Source: Tolypothrix sp. NIES-4075 (GTDB lineage: Bacteria > Cyanobacteriota > Cyanobacteriia > Cyanobacteriales > Nostocaceae). Taken from it: a DNA stretch of 64,000 nucleotides. A model generated the notes under the pieces. The model was not told the DNA's origin and did no database searches. It was given only the letters and a program-made list of their open reading frames with translations. Where the stretch lies: the NCBI RefSeq assembly GCF_002218085.1, contig NZ_BDUC01000001.1:433906-497905 (forward strand), read 5' to 3'. Positions 8,775 through 17,116 of this stretch are shown here, in pieces (the stretch's first letter is position 1; every line of letters begins with the position of its first letter). The position numbers were made by a program, and so were the translations under genes.

Positions 8775-10364
8775 TTATTTTTCTGGTGGCAAATCTACAC
8801 TGTAGAGAGTTTTACCTTCTAAGTTAAGTAATGCAACTGTCATCACTTCTGTATTGCTGTCAATTTTGACCGTGCCGAAAAATTGGAAACCCTCACTTGG
8901 AGGTCGATTCGCTTTCAAATCTGTAGGTATGCTGAGAAACTTCACTTCTGGACCAAAGGTATTGTCGAGTTTATTAGGTCCAAATGTGCCAGAGTTGAGA
9001 GGACCTGCAACGAACTCCCAGAAAGGTTTAAAGTCTTGAAATTGTGCTTTATTAGGGTTGTAATAATGAGCTGCTGCGTAATGTACATCAGCAGTTAACC
9101 AGACAACATTCTTAATATTGTTTCGGTTGATGAACTGTAGTAAATCGGCAAGTTCTAGTTCTCGTCCCAATGCGGGACCGTCTCCGTTAGCGAAGTTTTC
9201 AAAGTTAGTATTACCATCTGGAACTACCAATCCAATAGGCATATCACTGGCAATTACTTTCCACGTTGCTGTTGATTTCCGCAATTGCTTTTTCAACCAA
9301 CGCACCTGTGTATTACCTAAAAATGCCGTTTCTTCACTTTGTTCTGTTTGATGATTAGTTGTGTTTGGTCCCCGGTAGCTGCGCTCATCCAGCATGAAAA
9401 TTTCTAGTAATTGACCATGCTTGAAAGAGCGGTAAATTCTGCTTGGATCGTTGTTATCAATGCGAATGGGTACGTATTCTAAAAATGCTTGATTTGCCCG
9501 TTGTGATAGCAAGGAAACGTCCTTGACTGTGTAACGGTCATCATTCATTATCGTTTGTCCGGGATACCAGTTGTTACGGGTTTCGTGGTCATCCCATTGC
9601 GCTAATATAGGAACTTGGGCATTGAAGCGACGGACATTTTCATCTAATAGATTGTAAATGTAGTTACCGCGAAATTCTGTTAAGGTTTCGGCAACTTTCG
9701 ATTTTTCAGGTGTGGTAATATTTTTCCAGATAGTGCCGTCATCAAGTGTTACTTCTGATTGAATCGGACCATCCGCATAAATATTGTCGCCGGAATGGAT
9801 GAAAAAGTCTGGGTTGAGTTTGCGGATACTTTCGTAAATTTTCATTCCCCCAAAATCAGGATTAATACCCCATCCTTGACCGGCAGTGTCCCCCGACCAA
9901 GCAAAGAATATATCTCGACGATATGTAGGGGCAGTTCGGAAAGTACCAGCAACGGGGACGCTATACTTTCTTTTATCAGCTAAATCTTGAAAAATAACTC
10001 GGTAGAATATCTGCTGCTGTGATGGCAGATTTCTCAAATAAACTCGTGCGGTGTAGTCGCTGATTTCTGAAGCGTTTGCACCTTTGACACGCTGCACCCT
10101 GCGGAAAGATTCATCAAGAGAATATTCTACTATCATCTGAGCAGGGCGATCGCTGCGACTCCAAATGACAGCTCTATTACCGTCAATGTCCCCACTAGCT
10201 ACTCCATAAGGTATGCTAGGACGCTCTTTGTCTGATGTGATGATACCAGGTGCTTGAGCGAAACCTGATTTTGCTAAAAAATTTGTGGCAATTATTCCAC
10301 CGCTGGTCATAGCTGAATTTAGCAAAAACTGACGACGGTTTAGCTTGAGTGGATTGGATTTCAT
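8775..10364 (-). CDS. phoD: PhoD-family alkaline phosphatase/phosphodiesterase, Tat-exported
   Basis: The 529-residue protein begins with a twin-arginine signal (NRRQFLLNSAMTSGG, then FAQA), so it is exported folded to the periplasm. The N-terminal beta domain (about 45-145) contains IPYGVASGDIDGNRAVIWSR. The metallophosphatase core includes AWSGDTAGQGW, HSGDNIYADGP, WDDHETRNNW and WLTADVHYAAAHYY, the Ca/Fe ligand motifs of PhoD. It releases phosphate from organic esters. Upstream at 10650-10689 are phased TAACC elements resembling a Pho box, which would fit induction by phosphate starvation. Confidence 0.93.
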   Translation of the reverse strand: MKSNPLKLNRRQFLLNSAMTSGGIIATNFLAKSGFAQAPGIITSDKERPSIPYGVASGDIDGNRAVIWSRSDRPAQMIVEYSLDESFRRVQRVKGANASEISDYTARVYLRNLPSQQQIFYRVIFQDLADKRKYSVPVAGTFRTAPTYRRDIFFAWSGDTAGQGWGINPDFGGMKIYESIRKLNPDFFIHSGDNIYADGPIQSEVTLDDGTIWKNITTPEKSKVAETLTEFRGNYIYNLLDENVRRFNAQVPILAQWDDHETRNNWYPGQTIMNDDRYTVKDVSLLSQRANQAFLEYVPIRIDNNDPSRIYRSFKHGQLLEIFMLDERSYRGPNTTNHQTEQSEETAFLGNTQVRWLKKQLRKSTATWKVIASDMPIGLVVPDGNTNFENFANGDGPALGRELELADLLQFINRNNIKNVVWLTADVHYAAAHYYNPNKAQFQDFKPFWEFVAGPLNSGTFGPNKLDNTFGPEVKFLSIPTDLKANRPPSEGFQFFGTVKIDSNTEVMTVALLNLEGKTLYSVDLPPEK

Positions 10365-10649
10365 AAAATTTCAGAACCGTAGTTAAAATGCTACACGGAC
10401 TTTCATAAACCGAACCACAACGAACCATGAAACTGCCCTATGGAAATTCCAAAGGGTAGATACCAAGAAATTTAGTTAATTTTCGTTCCTTGCTGATTTA
10501 AATAGCAATCCAATCCCAAAAATGACTATTTTTAGTAACACCTAGAACAATACTAAGGGTGCGTTAATTTGTCAAGAATACGAGCAATTCATATTGACAT
10601 CAATAGAATCGCTTCCTGCTCTTGGTAACAGTTTAAATTTAATAAATAG

Positions 10650-10689
10650 CTAACCTTTTTTTAACCTTTTTTTTATCGTAAATTAACCT
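10650..10689. promoter_or_regulatory. Candidate Pho box (phased TAACC repeats) upstream of phoD
   Basis: TAACC pentamers start at 10651, 10662 and 10684, i.e. at 11- and 22-base spacing, with a degenerate TTATC in the phase near 10673. Cyanobacterial SphR boxes are 8-bp direct repeats of TTAACC type spaced by 3 bp. The repeats read on the plus strand while phoD is on the minus strand, and they lie about 290 bases from its start, so function is uncertain. The rest of the 10365-10755 gap is AT-rich with no gene seen. Confidence 0.4.
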
Positions 10690-10755
10690 AAAAAATATCT
10701 AAAGTAAATTTATTGATATCTTAAATATTAACTGAGAACTACTTTCTTCCCTATT

Positions 10756-11526
10756 TTACCAAGGTAATCGGCTACCATCCCAGGAAAAAAACTGCCCGCT
10801 ATCATCTTGTTGAAGCTGTTCGATAACTGCTAGTAATTGGCTAACAGTTCGCTCGACTGAGAATAATTTTTCTGCTGGTACATTACCTTGAAATGGACGA
10901 GAAAGACGGGTATCAGTTGTACCTGGGTGCAATGTCACTACTATAGTTTTCGGGCTGTTTCTACCATACTCAATCGCCACTGTTCGCATAAACATATTGA
11001 GTGCAGCCTTGGATGCTCGGTAGCCATACCATCCACCAAGTTGATTATCACCAATACTACCAACTTTAGCAGAAATACTCGCAAAAATGCTGCGTTCTTG
11101 ATGACGAAATAGCGGTAATAAATGTTTAGCAAGTAGCACAGATGCAATACTATTAACTTGAAAGTAGTGGAGTAAATTATCTGAATTTATTTGTCTTAAG
11201 CTTTTTTCTGGTTGCAAACTTTCATCATGCAGTAACCCGACACAATTGATAACAAAGTGGAGTTTATTGACTTCTGCGCGTATCTTTTGAACGGCTTCAC
11301 TAATTTGCGATTCATCGGTAATATCTATCTGTAAACAAGTTAGTTTTTCAGAGTTTTCGCTTTCAATAGTGATTAATTCTGAGGCAGATTCTCTTTGGCG
11401 ATAAGTTGCGTATATTTTGGCTATTCTCTTATCTTGTAATAATTTTTGTACAAAACCTAAACCAATGCCTTGGCTAGCTCCTACAATTAATACGTTGCCA
11501 TCGGTAATTTGATTGAGAAAAGACAT
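10756..11526 (-). CDS. Short-chain dehydrogenase/reductase (C-factor-like)
   Basis: This 256-residue Rossmann enzyme has NVLIVGASQGIGLG (TGxxxGIG-type cofactor loop) at about 11-24, VINCVG (NNAG-like) at about 91-96, and the catalytic pattern S...Y-x3-K in ISAKVGSIGD...YGYRASKAA. The short acidic turn after the first helix suggests NADP or NAD; which one is unclear. It resembles the CsgA/C-factor branch of SDRs, whose substrates are mostly unknown. It lies just downstream of mnmE on the same strand, but a palindromic element separates them. Confidence 0.9.
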   Translation of the reverse strand: MSFLNQITDGNVLIVGASQGIGLGFVQKLLQDKRIAKIYATYRQRESASELITIESENSEKLTCLQIDITDESQISEAVQKIRAEVNKLHFVINCVGLLHDESLQPEKSLRQINSDNLLHYFQVNSIASVLLAKHLLPLFRHQERSIFASISAKVGSIGDNQLGGWYGYRASKAALNMFMRTVAIEYGRNSPKTIVVTLHPGTTDTRLSRPFQGNVPAEKLFSVERTVSQLLAVIEQLQQDDSGQFFSWDGSRLPW

Positions 11527-11544
11527 TCAATTAAAATAGTATTC

Positions 11545-11632
11545 GTAGTGAGGACTTTAGTCCTCTTATTATACCGTAGTGAGGACTTTAGTCCTCTTAT
11601 TATACTCGGAGGACGACTAAAGTCGTCACTAC
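11545..11632. repeat. Palindromic MITE-like element, GTAGTGAGGACTTTAGTCC family
   Basis: Two direct copies of a self-complementary unit (GAGGACT-TT-AGTCCTC core) start at 11545 and 11576. They are followed by an inverted unit ending GTCACTAC at 11632, so the whole block is bounded by GTAGTGA/TCACTAC. It overlaps the end of mnmE and supplies that gene's TAG stop. A related element lies at 39868-39922. Confidence 0.8.
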
Positions 11633-13017
11633 TTACCAATGCAAAATTTATGAAAAATCCGGTCGAGAACTGATTCTGTAACTTCCTCACCTGTGATTTC
11701 TCCTAATGCATAAATTGCACTTCTCAAGTCAATTGTCCAAAAATCAAAGGGTAATTGTTGGGCAATTGTCGCTTGCACTTGTTCTAATGATATTTTAGCT
11801 TGTGTTAACGCGGCTGCTTGTCTTTGATTAATTGCTAAATCCATATCAGCAGCTTGGACTTTTCCAGTTTTAACTATTTCTAAAATAGCTTTTTCTAAAG
11901 CATCAATTCCTTGATTATTAGCCGCTGCGGTTTGAACAACTTGGCTAATATTTTTCGGATATTCAATAAATGCAATATAATGCGTCTCTACGAGGTCGAT
12001 TTTATTGAGAACCAAAATTAACGGACGGTGTTGCACTTGCAAGTAAATTTCCGCATCGCTTTGAGTCCAACCGGCGGATGCGTCAATGGTAAGCAGTACT
12101 AAATCAGCTGCACTTGCAGCACGACGCGATCGCTCGACGCCAATCTTCTCTACTTGGTCAATGGTATCGCGAATACCCGCTGTATCCAGCACTTGTACGG
12201 GTATTCCACCGACGACTAGCTGCGATTCAACTACATCACGGGTGGTTCCGGGTAAGTCGGTAACAATAGCGCGATCGCTTTGGCTCCATGCATTCAACAA
12301 GCTCGATTTTCCCACGTTCGGACGCCCGACAATCGCCACTTTTAAACCTGTGCGTAGCAGTTCGCCTTTTTCTGATGTCGCTAATAGTTTAATTATTTCT
12401 GCGGTAATTCTCTCAATTTCTGATATGATCGCTTTATCATCCAGCGGAGGTAAGTCTTCCTCAAAGTCGATGCGAGCTTCGATTTCCGCTAAGATATCCA
12501 AGCAGTTAGCGCGTAACTGACGGATGGGATGAGCTAATTTCCCCTGCAAACCAGCTAATGCTGCTTGTGCTGCTTGCGGCGATTTTGCACCCACCAAATC
12601 AGCAACACTCTCAGCTTGAGTTAAATCTAATCGCCCATTCAAAAAAGCGCGGAGGGTAAATTCTCCCGGTTGAGCGAGTCTTGCGCCACTTTCCAAACAC
12701 AGTTGCAACACTTGCTGCACGGCGATAATTCCCCCGTGGCAATGAAATTCTATTACATCTTCACGAGTGTAAGACCTAGGTGCGATCATTATCAGCAAAA
12801 GCGCTTCATCCACCAGCGCTGCGGAAAGCGGATGGCGAATGTAACCGTAGAGAATGCGGTGAGATTCCCAAACTTGATTACCAGGTGCATGAAAAAGAGT
12901 TTGGGCGATTTGCAAAGCTTTATTACCAGATAAGCGCACAATTCCGACACTACCCTGTTGCGGAACAACAGCAGTAGCGATCGCCGCGATCGTGCCAATT
13001 GTAGGAAATTCCGACAT
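11629..13017 (-). CDS. mnmE: tRNA uridine-5-carboxymethylaminomethyl(34) synthesis GTPase MnmE
   Basis: The 462-residue protein has the MnmE plan. The N-terminal tetrahydrofolate-binding domain is at about 5-120. A helical domain surrounds an inserted GTPase with G1 GRPNVGKSS at 231-239, PGTTRD at 256-261, DTAG at 278-281 and an NKID motif further on. The C-terminal FCIGK contains the invariant catalytic Cys. With MnmG it modifies wobble U34 of tRNAs in the cytoplasm. Its stop codon lies inside a palindromic repeat element that begins immediately after the last Lys codon. Confidence 0.97.
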   Translation of the reverse strand: MSEFPTIGTIAAIATAVVPQQGSVGIVRLSGNKALQIAQTLFHAPGNQVWESHRILYGYIRHPLSAALVDEALLLIMIAPRSYTREDVIEFHCHGGIIAVQQVLQLCLESGARLAQPGEFTLRAFLNGRLDLTQAESVADLVGAKSPQAAQAALAGLQGKLAHPIRQLRANCLDILAEIEARIDFEEDLPPLDDKAIISEIERITAEIIKLLATSEKGELLRTGLKVAIVGRPNVGKSSLLNAWSQSDRAIVTDLPGTTRDVVESQLVVGGIPVQVLDTAGIRDTIDQVEKIGVERSRRAASAADLVLLTIDASAGWTQSDAEIYLQVQHRPLILVLNKIDLVETHYIAFIEYPKNISQVVQTAAANNQGIDALEKAILEIVKTGKVQAADMDLAINQRQAAALTQAKISLEQVQATIAQQLPFDFWTIDLRSAIYALGEITGEEVTESVLDRIFHKFCIGK

Positions 13018-13253
13018 GAGCGCTTTTTCAACCCAGATACTTTATCTATTTTCGATTTTAGAAACGTTGCTGTGCTTCGTAGCAGTGAGAATTTTAGATT
13101 TGAAATTTTAGAAATGTTACATTGAATGTCTCACAGCACAGTCATAACGTTAATATTTATTTTGAATAACACAGAGAAACAGCAGTATTTCTGCTTAGAA
13201 GCAGGAATTACTGTAGATTAGCATTCTCAAAATCTATAGTAGAGGAGGTCAGC

Positions 13254-13445
13254 GTGGAAGAGGGTAAAGTAAATAATTCCCAAACCAGCGACAACAAGCA
13301 AGTTGACTCAGAAAAATCCCATGTAGAATCAACGTCAAAGTTCATCCAAGAAACTTCGTTAGACAAAATGCATGAAATCGCGGAAGCAGCGAGAATGAAA
13401 AAACTCATGGAACCGCCAAAATGGATTTTACCTGACGATATTTAA
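13254..13445 (+). CDS. Small hypothetical protein, 63 residues, GTG start
   Basis: A near-perfect AGGAGGTC lies three bases before the GTG at 13254, which makes this a convincing gene despite its size. The first half is polar and low in complexity. The C-terminal half (LDKMHEIAEAARMKKLMEPPKWILPDDI) looks helical and conserved in style. It has no signal or membrane segment. I do not recognise the family. It is divergent from mnmE, with 236 bases between. Confidence 0.75.
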   Translation: MEEGKVNNSQTSDNKQVDSEKSHVESTSKFIQETSLDKMHEIAEAARMKKLMEPPKWILPDDI

Positions 13446-13457
13446 AAGTTAGGAGTT

Positions 13458-13485
13458 GTAGAGACGCGATATATCGCGTCTGTAC
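13458..13485. repeat. 28-bp palindromic repeat, intergenic copy (GTAGAGACGCG family)
   Basis: Self-complementary apart from one mismatch near the end: GTAGAGACGCGAT at the left, ATCGCGTCTGTAC at the right. The same unit occurs as a perfect palindrome inside ccmN (19674-19701), and a sequence variant lies inside a STAND gene (57033-57060). Confidence 0.9.
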
Positions 13486-13554
13486 GAGTTAAAAATCAGA
13501 ATTTAGAACTCCTGACTTTAGCAAGTTTGGTTGATAGTTCGGATATTGCGTTTG

Positions 13555-14244
13555 CTAAATAGAGTCTGGATCAATATTTAATTCTCGCAGCTTTGCCGCC
13601 AAGCGTTCAACTTTTTGTTGAGCCAATTCTTTCTGCTGACGTTCTGACTGCGTTTGTTCTTCTGGTGTTGTAACCAGTTGTCCTTCAGAAGTGAAAAAGC
13701 GTAACTTTTCTTCATGCACTCCCAAATATAACCCTAGCTGTTTACTCCACAACCAGCCTAGGGGGTTGGGTTGCAATGGTTGATATTCACCACCTACCAA
13801 AATAAATCCCGCAAATTCTAAATTATTTGGATCGAACCAAAAGTAATCTGGTGTGCGAAAAATATCTTGATAAATTTGTTTTTTTAAATTTTTATCAGCC
13901 GCCGCTGTTAAATCGGAGAGAAGCTCTACAATCACATTGGGATATTTGCCATCTTCTTGCCAGACAACCCAACTTTTGCGTGCAGCGCGGTAGCTTCTCA
14001 GTACTACAAAAAAATCTGGTCCCTTGAAGTCTTCTGATTTGGGCTGGCGTGAACTATAGTAAACGGTGAGATTACCCGATGCATAGAAATCGTTGCGGTT
14101 TCGCCACAACCAGTCAATACACTGGATTAGCAGCATCATTTGCTGGCGATGTAAGTCAGATTCCAAAGGCGGTTCGTGACTATATAAATCCCCTGGAGGA
14201 AATATAACATCTTTTGGCGTTTCTAAATCTTTGGCGACAGACAT
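13555..14244 (-). CDS. Uma2-family (DUF820) PD-(D/E)xK nuclease-like protein
   Basis: This 229-residue protein is a close paralogue of the gene at 34770. It contains SEDFKGPDFFVV, PNVIVELLSD (the D...E-x-L core of the Uma2 restriction-like fold) and FWFDPNNLEFAGFIL. A C-terminal Gln/Glu-rich coiled coil (EEQTQSERQQKELAQQ) ends in LNIDPDSI. The family is very abundant in filamentous cyanobacteria and its biological role is unsettled. Confidence 0.88.
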   Translation of the reverse strand: MSVAKDLETPKDVIFPPGDLYSHEPPLESDLHRQQMMLLIQCIDWLWRNRNDFYASGNLTVYYSSRQPKSEDFKGPDFFVVLRSYRAARKSWVVWQEDGKYPNVIVELLSDLTAAADKNLKKQIYQDIFRTPDYFWFDPNNLEFAGFILVGGEYQPLQPNPLGWLWSKQLGLYLGVHEEKLRFFTSEGQLVTTPEEQTQSERQQKELAQQKVERLAAKLRELNIDPDSI

Positions 14245-14494
14245 AGTAGCTAGTGTCTAACTGGTATAAGTTTAGCGTAGTTGTGAGGCGGAATTGCTGT
14301 TGGTGGAGTGCGATCGCAAGCTCGCTATTCAACGATTTCCCAGATAGTATTCAAGTAGCAATCGTAAGCCATTTTCCCAAAGCAAACAAAAACTAAAAGC
14401 TGCTATTGGTGCGGGAACCTTGCAGACGATAGATTTTAAGTTTTGTCAATTAATGTTCAGCGAACTTGAATAACTATGATTAATATAATAATTA

Positions 14495-14517
14495 ATAGTA
14501 TCATAAAATGATACTAT
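14495..14517. promoter_or_regulatory. Perfect palindrome, probable HicAB operator
   Basis: ATAGTATCAT (14495-14504) and ATGATACTAT (14508-14517) are perfect inverted arms around AAA, ending three bases before the hicA ATG. HicB antitoxins bind such palindromes to autorepress. Here the site also occupies the place of the ribosome binding site, and no other Shine-Dalgarno is visible. Confidence 0.7.
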
Positions 14518-14520
14518 ATA

Positions 14521-14790
14521 ATGGGACTTAACAGTAAACACCAAAAAACGCTCAATGCTATTTTTGAGAACCCTGTCAAATCTAATATTTCTTGGAATGA
14601 TGTTGAGACTATGCTAATTGCTCTTGGTGCAGAAGTATCAGAGGGTGCAGGGTCAAGAGTAAAAGTAGCTCTTAACGAAATAAGAGCGGTTTTTCACAGA
14701 CCACATCCAGAGAAAGAAACAGATAAAGGTGCGATTAAATCGGTACGGCGCTTTTTGACAGAAGCAGGAGTGACAAAAGATGAATTATAA
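14521..14790 (+). CDS. hicA: HicA-family mRNA interferase toxin
   Basis: The 89-residue protein has a double-stranded-RNA-binding-like fold: NISWNDVETMLIALGAEVSEGAGSRV, then VFHRPHPEKETDKGAIKSVRRFL. The catalytic His expected in HicA is in the FHRPHP strand. It cleaves mRNA and tmRNA in the family. The gene overlaps hicB by 11 bases and starts right after a palindrome likely bound by HicB. Confidence 0.9.
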   Translation: MGLNSKHQKTLNAIFENPVKSNISWNDVETMLIALGAEVSEGAGSRVKVALNEIRAVFHRPHPEKETDKGAIKSVRRFLTEAGVTKDEL

Positions 14791-15094
14791 AGGTTATGAA
14801 GCAGTTGTAGAATTTGATGAAGACGCAGAAATTTTTCATGGTGAAGTAATTAATCTTAGAGATGTGATAACTTTTCAAGGCGAGACTGTAAAAGAATTGA
14901 AACAAGCATTTCGTGATTCAGTGGATGTTTATTTGGATTTTTGTAAAGAACGTGGTGAGTCAGCTGAAAAACCATTTTCAGGTAAGTTTGTAGTCAGAAT
15001 TAATCCGAGCTTGCATAAAGAAATTTCAATCAAAGCAAAGAAAGAGGGACAAAGTTTAAATTCTTGGATAGAAAAACGCTTGTGTGAAGCTTAA
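14780..15094 (+). CDS. hicB: HicB-family antitoxin
   Basis: The 104-residue protein starts inside the hicA 3' end. The N-terminal degenerate RNase-H-like HicB domain (YKGYEAVVEFDEDAEIFHGEVINLRDVITFQG) is followed by a C-terminal ribbon-helix-helix-like part (KFVVRINPSLHKEISIKAKKEGQSLNSWIEKRL). It should neutralise the upstream HicA and repress the operon through the palindrome at 14495-14517. The pair is intact, so the module is probably functional. Confidence 0.92.
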   Translation: MNYKGYEAVVEFDEDAEIFHGEVINLRDVITFQGETVKELKQAFRDSVDVYLDFCKERGESAEKPFSGKFVVRINPSLHKEISIKAKKEGQSLNSWIEKRLCEA

Positions 15095-15142
15095 GGATTA
15101 ATTTTTTCTATTCAACATAAGAAAATATAATGTTGAATGAAA

Positions 15143-15163
15143 AACCCGCTATTATGGCGGGTT
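15143..15163 (+). terminator. Rho-independent-type hairpin after hicAB
   Basis: AACCCGC (15143-15149) pairs perfectly with GCGGGTT (15157-15163) over a seven-base loop. ATATCGTTTTT follows. It is 49 bases past the hicB stop. Confidence 0.7.
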
Positions 15164-15211
15164 ATATCGTTTTTGGTTATGAGAAGTGTGATTTTACGTA
15201 ACTATTTCTTG

Positions 15212-15240
15212 GCGTAGGCGTAGCCCGCCGCAGGCATCGC
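15212..15240. repeat. 29-bp dispersed repeat (GCGTAGGCGTAGCCCGCCGC type)
   Basis: A 29-base intergenic block ending CAGGCATCGC. It recurs with one mismatch at 30005-30033, inside the broken PIN toxin gene, where it is translated. Confidence 0.85.
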
Positions 15241-15303
15241 CTTTGCGAAAAACTTTTTGGTTTACTAAATATAGCTTCAAAGGCGCACTCATCATTCATA
15301 CTA

Positions 15304-16935
15304 TTAAATATCCAACCCAACAACTGTTAATTCCGGTGGATGTTCAACGGTAAACTGATAATATACTTCTCTTCGCTCTTGCGGTGTAAGAGTTAACAGC
15401 CATTCCAAAATTCCCATTTCTCCAAGTTGAATTTGTGGGTTACTGCGAATCAGACGCACTTTAATTTGCTCGTTGCGGCTAACTGGCAATTGTTCGGTTA
15501 ATTTTAAATTAGCTTCTGAGTTAAGTAAGTTAGTAATTATCAAGCGATAACTATAAGTAATTCGCCGCTGATTGCCAATTAATTTTTTGTCTACTTGACG
15601 CTCAACTAACTCCCGCTCAATTTTCAAATTTTCTTCAATTCCTAAGTTAAGTTTGAATTCTTGCCCTGCTACAATATTATCTAAATGTGTTGTTCCCACA
15701 AAAATATTGTCGCGGAAAATATTCGCTTTTCCTGGTAGCAAAGTCGCACCGTTGGCGCTATTTTTCACATTAGCTTGCAAATAAGCAAAGCTTACCAAGC
15801 GCGGCATTGCTATATAATCAAAATTACAAGGATAATCGTCATGAAAAATTGTTGTTTTATGAGGTGAACCATCACTGGGAATGTTACCCCCACCACTTAA
15901 TTTAAAGGTAACTACGCTTCCTTGTTTTGATACTTCAGCAACAACAGTTTCAGCTGCAATTAAAGTTTCTTCTGTCTCGTCGGATTCATTGTAACTATCT
16001 TCAGCCGCACCCGCGATCGCCATCGGAGCCGCAGGTATGGACATAGGTCTTTGTCGTATTCGTCGTGTCGTCATTAATTGCGCTGCTGTACGCGGTACGT
16101 CTATATACCACGGTTGCAGTTGAGGCGGTAACGTACCTAGTCCGGGTTTTGCGGTAGAAAGAGTGATATCAACGTTTCTCCAATCTTCTCCGGTATTTTG
16201 GATGATTTCTGCCAGGTAGCCTAGATGCACAGTATCGCTGGTACTGCTAACCCGCAAGTCATAAAGCGGATTCCAACTAGCGCTATTAACTAAGTAAGAA
16301 ACCTCTAGCTCAAATTCTCCTGCACCGGCAGGCTCTATTGCCACAATTAAGCTAACACTTTCTTTGGGTAATGGTGTTTGGATTTTTTGTAAAGAAGCGT
16401 AAAGTACTTGTAGTTGCTTGTCTAATTCTTGTTGTTGGCTTTTGCATTCCCCGGAAGCGATCGCATATTCGCTATATTGGCTACCCAAAAAGTTGAGGAA
16501 ATCCAATGTTTCACTCAAACTGAGATTTTTCCGCGCCAAACTTTGTGCAAAAGGATCTTCTGTCTTTTCGCGCAAACCGGCAATAAAACTAGATTGTAAT
16601 GCCAAAGCATCGACTTGCGCTTGTAGGTGACGTTTTTCGGCTTCTATTTGCTGAATTTGCCGATGAAGTTGTGCTACTCTTTCAGCCACGGGTTCTGTGG
16701 TAAAAATGCGATCGCTACTCACTCCCAACAACCGCACCGCTACTGAACCATTCCCGCTAACCCTGACAGACTCAGTTTCTATCATCGGTAATGCGGTAAT
16801 TACTAATTCTCGTTCTTGTCCTGTTAAAGACACTATACCGCGTCGTGACACTAAAGCCTTGTCAGCGTACACCGTCACAGCTTTAATTTGGGTGTCTGCT
16901 ATTTTCGTTTCATAGTCAGTTTCCGGGTTAACCAC
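15304..16935 (-). CDS. MuiA-family protein (DUF4139 with N-terminal DUF4140)
   Basis: The protein has 543 residues. The N-terminal domain carries IKAVTVYADKALVSRRGIVSL, typical of mucoidy-inhibitor A homologues. A coiled coil follows at about 85-185 (VAERVAQLHRQIQQIEAEKRHLQAQVDAL). The C-terminal DUF4139 beta domain contains VSYLVNSASWNPLYDLRV and ends in QFTVEHPPELTVVGLDI. No signal peptide is seen. The family's biochemical role is unknown; the name comes from an early suppressor phenotype in enteric bacteria. Confidence 0.88.
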   Translation of the reverse strand: MVNPETDYETKIADTQIKAVTVYADKALVSRRGIVSLTGQERELVITALPMIETESVRVSGNGSVAVRLLGVSSDRIFTTEPVAERVAQLHRQIQQIEAEKRHLQAQVDALALQSSFIAGLREKTEDPFAQSLARKNLSLSETLDFLNFLGSQYSEYAIASGECKSQQQELDKQLQVLYASLQKIQTPLPKESVSLIVAIEPAGAGEFELEVSYLVNSASWNPLYDLRVSSTSDTVHLGYLAEIIQNTGEDWRNVDITLSTAKPGLGTLPPQLQPWYIDVPRTAAQLMTTRRIRQRPMSIPAAPMAIAGAAEDSYNESDETEETLIAAETVVAEVSKQGSVVTFKLSGGGNIPSDGSPHKTTIFHDDYPCNFDYIAMPRLVSFAYLQANVKNSANGATLLPGKANIFRDNIFVGTTHLDNIVAGQEFKLNLGIEENLKIERELVERQVDKKLIGNQRRITYSYRLIITNLLNSEANLKLTEQLPVSRNEQIKVRLIRSNPQIQLGEMGILEWLLTLTPQERREVYYQFTVEHPPELTVVGLDI

Positions 16936-17116
16936 AGTCAGTTTTCCCCAAGTTAATGTTTGTGTTGGTTAATTTTTAATGATTAACAGTCTAACCGTCA
17001 AGTTATTTGGCAATTTGGTCAATGGAATTGACAAGTGTGGAAAATGAAGTTAGGTGTAAGGGTTTTAAGTCCTCCTACACCCCAAACTACAATACCTCCA
17101 TATCCTATCCTTTAAA

